From Methylotenera sp. (GTDB lineage: Bacteria > Pseudomonadota > Gammaproteobacteria > Burkholderiales > Methylophilaceae), in contig NZ_JAUXOY010000017.1 in assembly GCF_030684185.1 (NCBI RefSeq), positions 120,178 through 184,177 on the forward strand: DNA of 64,000 nucleotides. Reading direction: 5' to 3'. Positions 55,544 to 63,918 of this stretch are shown here, piece by piece. The notes beneath the pieces were generated by a model that had not been told where the DNA came from, ran no database searches, and worked only from the letters and a program-made list of their open reading frames with translations. The position numbers and the translations under genes were made by a program. The first letter of the stretch is position 1; each line of letters starts with the position of its first letter.

Positions 55544-56068
55544 TTACTGATCTCCGATAATCCGTGCCGGAATGCCCACTGCATTTTTTCCAGCAGGAAT
55601 ATCCTTAAGTACCACAGCATTTGCACCTACATTGGCATGATTGCCGACCGCTATAGCCCCCAGAATTTTTGCACCAGCGCCAATATCAACATGTCCACCA
55701 ATCACAGGTGGTCTGCTGCCGGAACGCGTACCTATTGTCACTTGCTGAAAAATCAGGCAATTTGGACCAATTACTGCATCAGGGTGAATAACGATGCCAT
55801 TTGGGTGCGGCAATATCAGCCCTCCCCCAAGCTTGCTATTTAATGGAATATCAGCCCCTGTGACCACACTCCAAAAGCGGTGGCGCAATACGATAGCTTT
55901 ACTTATGAGTCTGAATAGCGGATTGCCGGATACTGAATAACACTGATAGCTACGAATACTAGCCAGCAAAGATCGGGAAGGATCCCATGAAAAGAAACTC
56001 TTCTTTTCACGGGACCAGTCAGGAATCTCTGCGGAAACCATAGTATTTTCTATTAATGTATTGCTCAT
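55544..56068 (-). CDS. LbetaH acetyltransferase, serine acetyltransferase-like 2
   Basis: About 174 residues from ATG 56068 (a TTG 27 bp upstream would overlap the GT2 gene). N-terminal helices lead to RHRFWSVVTGADIPLNSKLG and ILPHPNGIVIHPDAVIGPNC (catalytic His), followed by hexapeptide repeats VIGGHVDIGAGAKILGAIAV. It O- or N-acetylates a sugar. Similar to the proteins at 28.8 and 57.1 kb. Confidence 0.83.
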   Translation of the reverse strand: MSNTLIENTMVSAEIPDWSREKKSFFSWDPSRSLLASIRSYQCYSVSGNPLFRLISKAIVLRHRFWSVVTGADIPLNSKLGGGLILPHPNGIVIHPDAVIGPNCLIFQQVTIGTRSGSRPPVIGGHVDIGAGAKILGAIAVGNHANVGANAVVLKDIPAGKNAVGIPARIIGDQ

Positions 56069-56081
56069 AAATATTGGGAAA

Positions 56082-57068
56082 TCATTTATATTCAATCAGT
56101 CGACCCTGTTTACCGCTATATAAGCGCCAGAAGAATTTGGCCTGTCCAACCATTTCAGGAAACTTTCCAAGTACTAGAAAAAATGCCATTATCCAAGAGT
56201 GATTTCCTTGACTAGCATTACGCCTCGCCAGTCTAATTACTTGAAGCGGATAAATCAGCAAAAATAGCGCACCCCACTTAAGGCTAATCAAACCTAGCAC
56301 TAGTGCGATAAAAGGTATAAGAAGTCCCCAAATCCAGGCTCTTCTTGACTCACTAACCCAATGCCGTTCTGTTGAAGCTCCATGCAAGTATGCCCCTTCG
56401 GCAAAGGCATGACCAGCACGCATTGTGCGCTTCCACCATTGACTAAACCGCGTCATCGCAGCGTCATGCAGGGTCATCTCCTGATCAAGCCGCCAGATTT
56501 TCCAGCCAGCCGCACGTAACCGCACACAAAGCTCAGGTTCTTCACCAGCAATCAAATCCGCACGGAAACCTTGCACATTTTCAAAAGCATCCACACGCAT
56601 CAGGACGTCGCCACCACATGCCTTGGTTTCACCGACCGGTGTATTCCACTCCATATCGCATAGCATGTTATAAATTGTTTTGTCAGGATAGCGCTCGCGC
56701 CGACGTCCGCAGGTAGCGGCAACATCTGGGTGGTTGTCGTTAAAAACCACCGCACTTTCAAGCCATCCAGTTGCCACTTCACAATCACCATCCACAAACT
56801 GAACATACTCAGCGTGCGGATACAGTTTTTTCATACATTCAAAACCTTCGTTTCGTGCACGTGCTGCGGTGAAAGGCTTTGCCATATCCAAAGATACGAC
56901 TTCTGCCCCCATGCTACGTGCCACATTCACCGAATCATCCGTTGAGCCAGAGTCCACATAGATTAACTGGGGGCTCTGCTCTACCAGAGATTTCAGACAA
57001 CGAACTAGACGGTCACCCTCATTGCGCCCGATAATAACGACTCCCACACGCTTGGGTATACTCATCAT
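56082..57068 (-). CDS. glycosyltransferase family 2
   Basis: A 328-residue GT-A enzyme: RVGVVIIGRNEGDRLV, YVDSGSTDDSV, AEYVQFVDGDCEVATG (DxD), AGEEPELCVRLRAAGWKI, and two C-terminal helices (about 250-280) that hold it in the membrane. It overlaps the following LbetaH gene's neighbour by ATGA at its own start (57065-57068). Donor unknown. Confidence 0.9.
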   Translation of the reverse strand: MMSIPKRVGVVIIGRNEGDRLVRCLKSLVEQSPQLIYVDSGSTDDSVNVARSMGAEVVSLDMAKPFTAARARNEGFECMKKLYPHAEYVQFVDGDCEVATGWLESAVVFNDNHPDVAATCGRRRERYPDKTIYNMLCDMEWNTPVGETKACGGDVLMRVDAFENVQGFRADLIAGEEPELCVRLRAAGWKIWRLDQEMTLHDAAMTRFSQWWKRTMRAGHAFAEGAYLHGASTERHWVSESRRAWIWGLLIPFIALVLGLISLKWGALFLLIYPLQVIRLARRNASQGNHSWIMAFFLVLGKFPEMVGQAKFFWRLYSGKQGRLIEYK

Positions 57069-57598
57069 GCAGTACTCAAATGGGCTAATTTTCTAGTTTT
57101 AATGAGCGCTGGAACACCCACGGCAATCGAGTTATCTGGCACATCGCAAATAACGACAGCATTAGCTCCAATCAATACATTATTTCCTATCTTAATTTTG
57201 CCCAGCACCTTCGCACCTGCGCCAATATCAACATTATTGCCAATTTCTGGCGCCCCTACCTCCTCAATATTCTTGAGCCCAATAACAACCCCATTACGAA
57301 TTCGGCAGTTATCACCAATTTTGGTGTAACCACTGACAACGATGCCTCCGAAGTGGTCAATGATAAAATTACTGCCAATTTCGGCCTCACACGGCAGTTC
57401 GATTCCCGTAATAATCTGAATGAATTTGTAAAGAATCTTATAAATCAATGAGAAAAACTTACGTAATATTGCAGGGCGAACGCCGTAGCGCCAACGACCA
57501 AAGCGATAGACCAGCATCACCCAGAAACCTTGAGCACCAAAATCCCCTTTATAGGATTTCAAGTCATTTCGAATGTTATTGAACACTTTCGTACTCAT
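57065..57598 (-). CDS. LbetaH acetyltransferase, serine acetyltransferase-like 3
   Basis: About 177 residues from ATG 57598, which overlaps the TGA of the upstream GT2 gene (ATGA), a strong hint for coupling; a longer frame from 57643 is less likely. Core: WVMLVYRFGRWRY, ELPCEAEIGSNFIIDHFGGI (catalytic His), then hexapeptide repeats (NVDIGAGAKVLGKIKIG). Acetyl transfer to a sugar precursor is likely. Confidence 0.83.
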   Translation of the reverse strand: MSTKVFNNIRNDLKSYKGDFGAQGFWVMLVYRFGRWRYGVRPAILRKFFSLIYKILYKFIQIITGIELPCEAEIGSNFIIDHFGGIVVSGYTKIGDNCRIRNGVVIGLKNIEEVGAPEIGNNVDIGAGAKVLGKIKIGNNVLIGANAVVICDVPDNSIAVGVPALIKTRKLAHLSTA

Positions 57599-58542
57599 CG
57601 AGTTGGCTGTGTAGCTAAACGTGTACGGAAAAACGTTTTCCACACAAACAAAGCACGTTTCAGATTAAAGAATATTGTTGCTGGAGCTCTAAATTTTATG
57701 AAGTCTTTAAGAAACAGGATAAAGTCCGCAAGACTATTAAGCAGTAAGTGAGCAAATACGCCAATCAAGCCATGATTCTTGCGAAAGTACAGTAACTCAC
57801 TCTCGATTTGTAGCGACTCAATCTGCCTGCTCTTAGAAGAAATCGCAGATTCCAGCTTTGCACTCTCGCCGCCAATATGCACCACAGGCGCATCAGGAAA
57901 ATAGACTACATCCCAGCCTGCACGCTTGGCGGCAAAGCAATGGTCGACCTCTTCATAGTACAGAAAATAACGCGGATCAAACAAACCAACCTGATCAATC
58001 ACCTCTTTTCTAATCAGAGCGTAACAACCTGGCACCCAATCACAACTTCTGACAGAGGCATGGTCCCAAGCCATATCATCAACCAATTTGGTATGCTTAA
58101 ATAACTTTTTGAGGTTAGTTCTCTCAAGAAAAATATTCCACGGTGTTGGAAAATACCGGCATGACGGTTGCAGAACACCATCGCGCCCTAGCAATTTAAC
58201 GCCAACCATACCGCACTTAGGGTGAGCCTCCATATATTGCATTGTTTTTTTAATGGTGTCAGGCTTAACAAAAGCATCCGTATTGAGTAATAACACGTAC
58301 TTACTATGAATAAGCGGTAAAGCCTGATTGTTGGCACGTCCAAAACCTACATTCTGCTTATTTTCAATAAGCGTGATATTTGGATAGTCCCGACGTAGCA
58401 CTTCTGCAGAGTTGTCTCTGGATGCGTTGTCAATAACAAAGACTTCCTTTTCAAAGTTACCATCAGATGCAAAAAGATCATCCAAAGCTTTTTTGGTCAT
58501 CTCTATCGTATTAAAGCTAACAAGAATTACTGAAATATCCAA
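57595..58542 (-). CDS. glycosyltransferase family 2 (rhamnosyltransferase-like)
   Basis: A 315-residue WbbL-type GT2: ISVILVSFNTIEMTK, VFVIDNASRDNSAEVL, NVGFGRANNQAL, YVLLLNTDAFVKPDTI (NxD) and FLYYEEVDHCFAAKRAGWDV with VVHIGGESA. This subgroup often transfers rhamnose. First gene of its minus-strand operon. Confidence 0.9.
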   Translation of the reverse strand: MDISVILVSFNTIEMTKKALDDLFASDGNFEKEVFVIDNASRDNSAEVLRRDYPNITLIENKQNVGFGRANNQALPLIHSKYVLLLNTDAFVKPDTIKKTMQYMEAHPKCGMVGVKLLGRDGVLQPSCRYFPTPWNIFLERTNLKKLFKHTKLVDDMAWDHASVRSCDWVPGCYALIRKEVIDQVGLFDPRYFLYYEEVDHCFAAKRAGWDVVYFPDAPVVHIGGESAKLESAISSKSRQIESLQIESELLYFRKNHGLIGVFAHLLLNSLADFILFLKDFIKFRAPATIFFNLKRALFVWKTFFRTRLATQPTR

Positions 58543-58926
58543 ACTTAAACTTTCACAAATTATTAGGTTAATCCGTCAACTATCGGATAAAAGAACATCA
58601 TTAATACTAAACGCCAGTGTTTTAGCTAAAATCAGACGTTATCAACCTTTTCTAAATCCAGATTGCCATTTAAACCTTTTTATAACAGCAGACATTATAT
58701 TGAAAAGCTAAAGAATGAAAATGGGCCCATGCGGGCTAACGATATTTTTTTATATTGCGATTAAAATACAATTATAGTTTCATAAAAATGAAATAGAATA
58801 GGAGTAGGTAAAGTTGCAACCTTGCTAATTACTATGATTTTTTACCCCTCTGACTTTAACACATCTCGATAAGACAATTAAGCAATATGAATCAGCCGAA
58901 ATTACATATGAATAAAGAGTTAATCC
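58543..58926. other. 384-bp divergent intergenic region
   Basis: Separates the GT2 operon (left) from wecE (right). It holds a TTTCAT-AAAA-ATGAAA dyad (58778-58793) and GCCC-ATGC-GGGC followed by a T run (58725-58750). No clear promoter boxes or gene were found. Confidence 0.4.
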
Positions 58927-60036
58927 ATGATTCCATTTAACAGACCTTACATGACAGGCAAAGAGCATCTATATATTGATCAAGCTCACTCAAACAGAAA
59001 GCTGGCAGGCGATGGCATTTTTACCAAAAACTGCCATGAATGGTTAGAAAAAAACACCTCTACAAAAAAAGCTTTGCTCACTCATTCATGTACAGCTGCA
59101 CTTGAAATGGCAGCTATTTTGGCTGACATACAGCCTGGTGATGAAGTCATCATGCCTTCTTATACTTTTGTATCTACAGCCAATGCTTTTGTATTGCGTG
59201 GCGGTATACCTGTGTTTGTAGACATTCGTCCAGACACATTAAATATTGATGAAAAGCTGATTGAAGCAGCCATCACACCAAAAACCAAAGCTATCGTACC
59301 TGTGCATTATGCTGGTGTGGGCTGCGAAATGGATGTGATTATGGAAATTGCCAATCGACATAATCTATTAGTGATTGAAGATGCTGCGCAAGGGGTAATG
59401 TCAACCTACAAGGGAAAACCGCTTGGGGCGATTGGTCACCTTGGCGCCTATTCATTTCATGAAACTAAAAATGTAATTTCAGGTGAAGGCGGCGCGCTCA
59501 TTGTGAATGATGAACGATTTGTTAACCGTGCGGAAATTATCCGTGAAAAAGGGACAAACCGCAGTCAATTTTTTAGAGGTCAAATTGATAAATACACCTG
59601 GGTTGATATTGGCTCGTCATTTTTACCCAGTGAAATAATGGCCGCTTTCTTATGGGCGCAGCTGCAAGAAGCAGATGACATTACCCAGAAACGCCTTGCT
59701 ATTTGGGATCAATATCATGCAGAACTAGCTAAATATGAAGAAAAAGGTTATCTGCGACGCCCGATTATCCCAGCCGAAACCAAACAAAATGCGCATATGT
59801 ACTACATCCTTCTTAACTCACTGGAGGAAAGAACAAAAGTTATAGAACGACTTAAGAAAAAAGACATCAATGCAGTGTTTCATTATGTGCCATTGCATAG
59901 CTCTCCTGGAGGCCTTAAGTACGGACGCAAAAATGGAGAGCTACCTTTAACTGAAGATTTATCTGATCGATTGTTAAGACTTCCACTATGGGTTGGTATG
60001 AATGAAGTGAAAGCAATATGCGCTGAATTGTTTTAG
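58927..60036 (+). CDS. wecE: dTDP-4-amino-4,6-dideoxygalactose transaminase
   Basis: A 369-residue DegT/DnrJ/EryC1/StrS aminotransferase. The PLP lysine lies in SFHETKNVISGEGGAL, the GDEVIMPSYTFVSTANAF and VIEDAAQG (PLP-binding Asp) motifs fit WecE/RffA specifically, as does AHMYYILL and PLHSSPGG. It makes dTDP-Fuc4N from the 4-keto sugar. The partner acetyltransferase (WecD) is not here, but the LbetaH proteins nearby could act instead. Confidence 0.92.
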   Translation: MIPFNRPYMTGKEHLYIDQAHSNRKLAGDGIFTKNCHEWLEKNTSTKKALLTHSCTAALEMAAILADIQPGDEVIMPSYTFVSTANAFVLRGGIPVFVDIRPDTLNIDEKLIEAAITPKTKAIVPVHYAGVGCEMDVIMEIANRHNLLVIEDAAQGVMSTYKGKPLGAIGHLGAYSFHETKNVISGEGGALIVNDERFVNRAEIIREKGTNRSQFFRGQIDKYTWVDIGSSFLPSEIMAAFLWAQLQEADDITQKRLAIWDQYHAELAKYEEKGYLRRPIIPAETKQNAHMYYILLNSLEERTKVIERLKKKDINAVFHYVPLHSSPGGLKYGRKNGELPLTEDLSDRLLRLPLWVGMNEVKAICAELF

Positions 60037-60146
60037 TAGGTTCTATTATCAAGCACCGTGATGTTTTTTTAATATAAAAATATGATAGTTAGATATAGGG
60101 AATCAATCATGATTGAGGCAACCACTACACTAGTACTACTAAAAAC

Positions 60147-60506
60147 ATGAATCCTGAAGACACACCGCTAATCTCAGTAGTCATGGCAGTATATAACGGT
60201 GCCGATTATCTTGATGAAGCGATAGAAAGTATTCTTCAGCAAACTCTGACTAACTTTGAGTTTATTATTATTGATGATGGCTCAAAAGACGACTCATTGG
60301 AAATAATAAAAAAACATGCACCGTACGACTCCAGAATAATCGTTATTACTAGAGAAAATCGCGGATTCGCCTTTTCACTTAATGAGATGCTTGCGATTTC
60401 TAAGGGCAAATATATTGCCCGTATGGATCAAGATGACATTGCCTTACCAAACAGATTTGAATTGCAGATTCAGTTTCTTGAAAACCATCCAGAACACACT
60501 GCATAG
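60147..60506 (+). pseudogene. GT2 gene truncated at island junction
   Basis: 119 codons with GT2 motifs ISVVMAVYNGADYLDEAI, FIIIDDGSKDDSLEII and YIARMDQDDIALPNRFELQI (DxD). Similarity to the family runs to FLENHPE, then HTA and a stop. Normal members have 250-320 residues, so the C-terminal half is lost at about 60490, where the AT-rich element begins. Nucleotide binding might survive but acceptor binding should not. Confidence 0.82.
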
Positions 60507-61246
60507 TTAATAGCTCTCCTATCAGCATATTCAAAATCTCTAGGAATCCAGTTTAATAGCTCCTGTATATTAGCTGCATCACCTAGTAATGCATTTTTAT
60601 CATTGCTATGAGTGTTAATTGTGCTGTTAATAAGTTTATTTGGTAAACAACTCAAACTCTCATCATTAACCCGCAACGGAACAGCAAGTTCATTAAAGTA
60701 TGCATTAGAGTCATAAGATACATAACATGCTTGTTTAATACTTCGAACTGCGGAGTCAGCATTAAAATTTGGAATTGATTCAATGTCTAGCAAAAGGTCT
60801 GAAACATAATCATAAGTGAATTTAAAACGTTCTTTTAGGTATTCGCTAGCTTCATGAGGACGATTTACAAAATCCGTCAAGATGCCGAATTTTAATCCGT
60901 GATTAGGTGATTTGAATGAATAATAAGTACTTGGAAGTTGGTTGATAGATAAAGCTAAAAACTCCACATCCAAATCTGGATTGCTTTTAGCATCTATATC
61001 GAATTGAATAATACCTGTTGGAAAAAGAGTATCAAGTGATACTAAAGTTGGATAAAACACAGGTAGCTGTAATTTAAGACTTTTAACTATTTCGTCATTT
61101 ACAATACTTGATGATGATTGAATAGCTTGGACTTCATTTAGAAAATGACCTGATTTAATCTGATTAATAATTTCAGATATTTTTACTATTGATGATTCTT
61201 TTTGTTTTACTCCTGCTTTATAACTACATGATAATTGATTTGCCAT
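60470..61246 (-). CDS. VirE/BT4734-type primase-like protein, C-terminally truncated
   Basis: About 258 residues from ATG 61246 (GAAAGGA upstream; longer frame from 61285). It resembles the BT4734-like/VirE N-terminal domain (a prim-pol-like fold): PVFYPTLVSLDTLFPTGIIQ with FDIDAKSNPDL, a conserved D-x-D, YYSFKSPNHGLKFGI, and IKQACYVSYDSNAYFN. Such domains head replication primase-helicases of mobile elements. The helicase part is missing; the frame runs into the GT2 DNA and stops, so the 3' end was lost at the same junction. Confidence 0.6.
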   Translation of the reverse strand: MANQLSCSYKAGVKQKESSIVKISEIINQIKSGHFLNEVQAIQSSSSIVNDEIVKSLKLQLPVFYPTLVSLDTLFPTGIIQFDIDAKSNPDLDVEFLALSINQLPSTYYSFKSPNHGLKFGILTDFVNRPHEASEYLKERFKFTYDYVSDLLLDIESIPNFNADSAVRSIKQACYVSYDSNAYFNELAVPLRVNDESLSCLPNKLINSTINTHSNDKNALLGDAANIQELLNWIPRDFEYADRRAINYAVCSGWFSRN

Positions 61247-61285
61247 ATATAAATATTTCCTTTCATTAGCTTCTAATCGATACAT

Positions 61286-61754
61286 ATCCTTTTAAGGTTT
61301 GTTGTTTTGTTAATAAAATTTGTTTAATAATTAAGTTCTATATATAAATGGATAAATCTCTATATATAACAATAGAAGATTATCCAAAAACAGATTAATA
61401 CATATCCATTTAAATATACCCCCCCACCCTTATTTTTATACTTAGAACAACAATTACTCTTAACAATAAAGATTAATTAATTAATTTAAGTATATGATTA
61501 TTATATACTATATTTTATATAATGTCAATTTACTATTTGACAGTTAAGTAAATGTAATATCTAAAAAATAAATAGTGCAATATAAATTACAGTTACTGTA
61601 ATTGTGGATATTGTTTTTGCGGTAATATTAATCAACCAATATTTTCTGAATTTTGTTCTTATAAGAATAAGAATTATATTAATTTAATGATGAGTTACCC
61701 ACCTCCAACATCAAGCTATTTTAATAACTACTCACAACTAAGAAGGATTTTTCA
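61286..61754. other. 469-bp AT-rich intergenic region with palindrome
   Basis: No gene. It holds the perfect dyad AATTACAG-TTA-CTGTAATT at 61585-61603, a possible operator. The upstream part is simple AT sequence with a C7 run near 61422. Confidence 0.6.
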
Positions 61755-62147
61755 ATGAATAGACCGATTGCAGGACTTGTATTATTGGCATACTTGTGCA
61801 CCCCCGTTTCAGGTTATGCAGCACAACCAAAAATTGGGGCAACAGTTGATGGGGGCATATTTCTTTACAGGCAAAGTGTAGAAAATTACTGGGACGACTG
61901 GATTGCTTATCCGCTTATGGCCAAAACTAAAGTTCCAACCTCAAGTCAAGCTCGTGCAACGGTCACAGGTGAAGGTAAACTAAATTCATTTATTGGCAAT
62001 TTGAGTATTAACTGTGAGAATGGAAAACATTTTTGGGAAAGCTCTGCAATTGGTTCTGAGATTTTTACTACAGACAATCAAGCTGACAAGATAGTCCCCA
62101 GCCCTGTAATCAAAAATGCAATTAAGCTTCTTTGCAAAGCAAATTAA
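61755..62147 (+). CDS. secreted hypothetical protein
   Basis: A 130-residue protein with a signal peptide (hydrophobic 5-19, cut near YAAQ) and two cysteines in the mature part (about 96 and 126) that could form a disulfide. AAGGA lies before the ATG. No family recognised. It is the only exported cargo gene of the element; immunity or surface function is possible but unsupported. Confidence 0.65.
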   Translation: MNRPIAGLVLLAYLCTPVSGYAAQPKIGATVDGGIFLYRQSVENYWDDWIAYPLMAKTKVPTSSQARATVTGEGKLNSFIGNLSINCENGKHFWESSAIGSEIFTTDNQADKIVPSPVIKNAIKLLCKAN

Positions 62148-62307
62148 AATATCAATTCGATAGAAGAGCATTGGAGTGGCCATTAAATTTGCTCTGCTAT
62201 TGATACAGCTCAATAATAACCATATATTGATGAATTTCAGATATAAATTAGTTCTTGTTATCTAACTACAATTTTGATTTAACTTTAAAAATAAAAGCTT
62301 GAGATAT

Positions 62308-62508
62308 TCAAGATAACCTCTCCTTTGAATTCAACCAATTACATATATCCACCTCCCTCCATGCAGTAACATTTGTAGCTAATTTAATAGGCTGGGGGAA
62401 AGACCCAAGTTTTACCCATCCCCATATACTTGATTTGGATACATTCAACAATTCTGCTAATTGTTTAACCCTGTAAAATTTAATTGCATTTGAATTTTTT
62501 TTATCCAT
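62308..62508 (-). CDS. AlpA-family phage/element regulator
   Basis: A 66-residue winged HTH/MerR-like protein: FYRVKQLAELLNVSKSSIWG then FPQPIKLATNVTAWREVDIC and WLNS. This is the AlpA pattern; such proteins control excision genes in P4-like elements. An AAGGATG ribosome site precedes the ATG, and a long palindrome lies 19-62 bp upstream. Confidence 0.87.
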   Translation of the reverse strand: MDKKNSNAIKFYRVKQLAELLNVSKSSIWGWVKLGSFPQPIKLATNVTAWREVDICNWLNSKERLS

Positions 62509-62526
62509 TATTTCATCCTTTAAATT

Positions 62527-62570
62527 AAATAGTTATGTACGGCATTCAATCGTGCTGTACATAACTATTT
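62527..62570. promoter_or_regulatory. 14-bp-arm palindrome between integrase and alpA
   Basis: Arms AAATAGTTATGTAC (62527-62540) and GTACATAACTATTT (62557-62570) are perfect, and GCA/TGC extend inward. It lies 19 bp before the alpA ATG and 43 bp after the integrase stop. It may be an operator, an integrase terminator, or an origin-like hairpin of the element. Confidence 0.7.
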
Positions 62571-62613
62571 ATCTAGACAAAAAAACGATAAATTTAAGTG
62601 TAAGTTAAAATGT

Positions 62614-63804
62614 TTAACTATGATATTCCCTAATTGAACTCACAATATAACCTGCCCACCAATTCATCATTAATATCCTTTCTTGAAAATATTCGGCTCG
62701 ATTGTATGCTGCTCTTACAGAGTTTCCATCCAAATGAGCAAGTTGCCGCTCAATAATATCTGAGCGAAAATTATTTTCATTTAATATGGTTGAAGCTACA
62801 GCTCGAAATCCATGTCCACTCATTCTGCCCTTATAGCCAAGTTTATATAGGGCAAATAAAAGAGTATTGTTACTTATATGATTTTTAGGATTTCTTCCAG
62901 GGAAAACGTATTCACTGTCAATCGAAAATTCCTTAAGCTTTTCTAAAACTTCAATTGATTCTGGTGCTAGTGGTACTAAATGCTCACGCTTCATTTTCAT
63001 TCTTGATGCTGGAATTTTCCAAAGCTTCTTTTCTAAATCAAACTCACTCCATTTAGATTTAATAAGCTCCCCAGTTCTAACAAAAGTGAATGCAAGTAAT
63101 TGAAGTGCAAGTTGCGTTTGAAAATCACCTATTTCACTATATTCGCTAATTGCAATCATTAATGCTGGAAAATCTCCTGTTCTAACTGCATTTTGATTCT
63201 TCTTTACGTGAGGTGTCAAAACGCCTTTTAAATCCCGTGTAGGGTCACCCACACACCTTCCTGAGCCCACTCCATAACGAAACACCTGCCCACATACCCC
63301 CAGTACTCTGTGGGATAAATCAAATGCTCCTCTCTTTTCAATTGACCTTACAATTTCCAGCACTTGAATTGGTAGTATTTGATTAATAGGCAATTTACCT
63401 ATTTTTGGAAAGATATTAGCTTCAAGTCTCCGTTTAACATCAACTGTATGACTATCAACCCAAGATTTCTTTTGTTTATCAAACCATTCACTTGCAACCT
63501 TTTCGAATGAATTATCAAATTCAACTTTTGAAGTTAATTTTGCTACTTTTTTATATGACGAAGGGTCTGTACCATTACTTAAATGCTTCTTAGCTTCTAA
63601 GGATTTTTCTCTGGCCTCAAGTAAAGAAACTTCAGGATATACGCCAAATGATAAGGTTTTTTGTTTACCTTGAAATCGATAAGCTAAACGCCAATATTTT
63701 GAGCCGCTGACTTTTATTAAAAGGAAAAGACCACCACTATCAGATAACTTAATATCTTTATCTACTGCCCTACTGTTTTTAACCTGCAATACTGTTAATG
63801 ACAT
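62614..63804 (-). CDS. P4-type tyrosine recombinase/integrase
   Basis: About 396 residues from the ATG at 63804 (AGGAG seven bases before it; the longer frame from 63861 is not needed). DUF4102-like arm-binding domain (KLSDSGGLFLLIKVSGSKYW, FGVYPEVSLLEAREK), a core-binding domain, then the catalytic set: Arg in FVRTGELIKSKW, HGFR in SGHGFRAVA, and Tyr in SVRAAYNRAEYF. It integrates and excises the element at a tRNA-like or other site. All active residues appear present. Confidence 0.92.
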   Translation of the reverse strand: MSLTVLQVKNSRAVDKDIKLSDSGGLFLLIKVSGSKYWRLAYRFQGKQKTLSFGVYPEVSLLEAREKSLEAKKHLSNGTDPSSYKKVAKLTSKVEFDNSFEKVASEWFDKQKKSWVDSHTVDVKRRLEANIFPKIGKLPINQILPIQVLEIVRSIEKRGAFDLSHRVLGVCGQVFRYGVGSGRCVGDPTRDLKGVLTPHVKKNQNAVRTGDFPALMIAISEYSEIGDFQTQLALQLLAFTFVRTGELIKSKWSEFDLEKKLWKIPASRMKMKREHLVPLAPESIEVLEKLKEFSIDSEYVFPGRNPKNHISNNTLLFALYKLGYKGRMSGHGFRAVASTILNENNFRSDIIERQLAHLDGNSVRAAYNRAEYFQERILMMNWWAGYIVSSIREYHS

Positions 63805-63867
63805 TCCAAATCTCCTAAATAACGTTGTTGTGTTGGTATTTAGTTGATTTAGTTGGTACATTGTAGC

Positions 63868-63918
63868 GCGTCAACTATCTTGTCCAGTTCAGCGACAATT
63901 ATCTTGTCTAGTTGACGC
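63868..63918. repeat. direct and inverted repeats upstream of integrase
   Basis: Direct copies of CAAYTATCTTGTCYAGTT at 63872-63889 and 63896-63913 (24 bp apart), framed by a perfect 10-bp inverted pair GCGTCAACTA (63868-63877) and TAGTTGACGC (63909-63918). They may be arm-type integrase sites or the repeated end of an insertion sequence of IS21 type. Confidence 0.75.

Larger units (their letters stand above)
60490..63861. mobile_element. remnant integrative element with P4-type integrase
   Basis: A very AT-rich block with primase-like, secreted orphan, AlpA and integrase genes. The composition changes sharply at about 60.5 kb. The left end is a junction that cuts both the GT2 and the primase-like gene, so the element is probably truncated. 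No attachment repeats could be assigned, and no tRNA gene is seen. Confidence 0.7.

Noticed and set aside
58725..58750. GCCC-ATGC-GGGC plus T run as a terminator
   Set aside because: No plus-strand gene ends upstream of it and the stem is only four base pairs.
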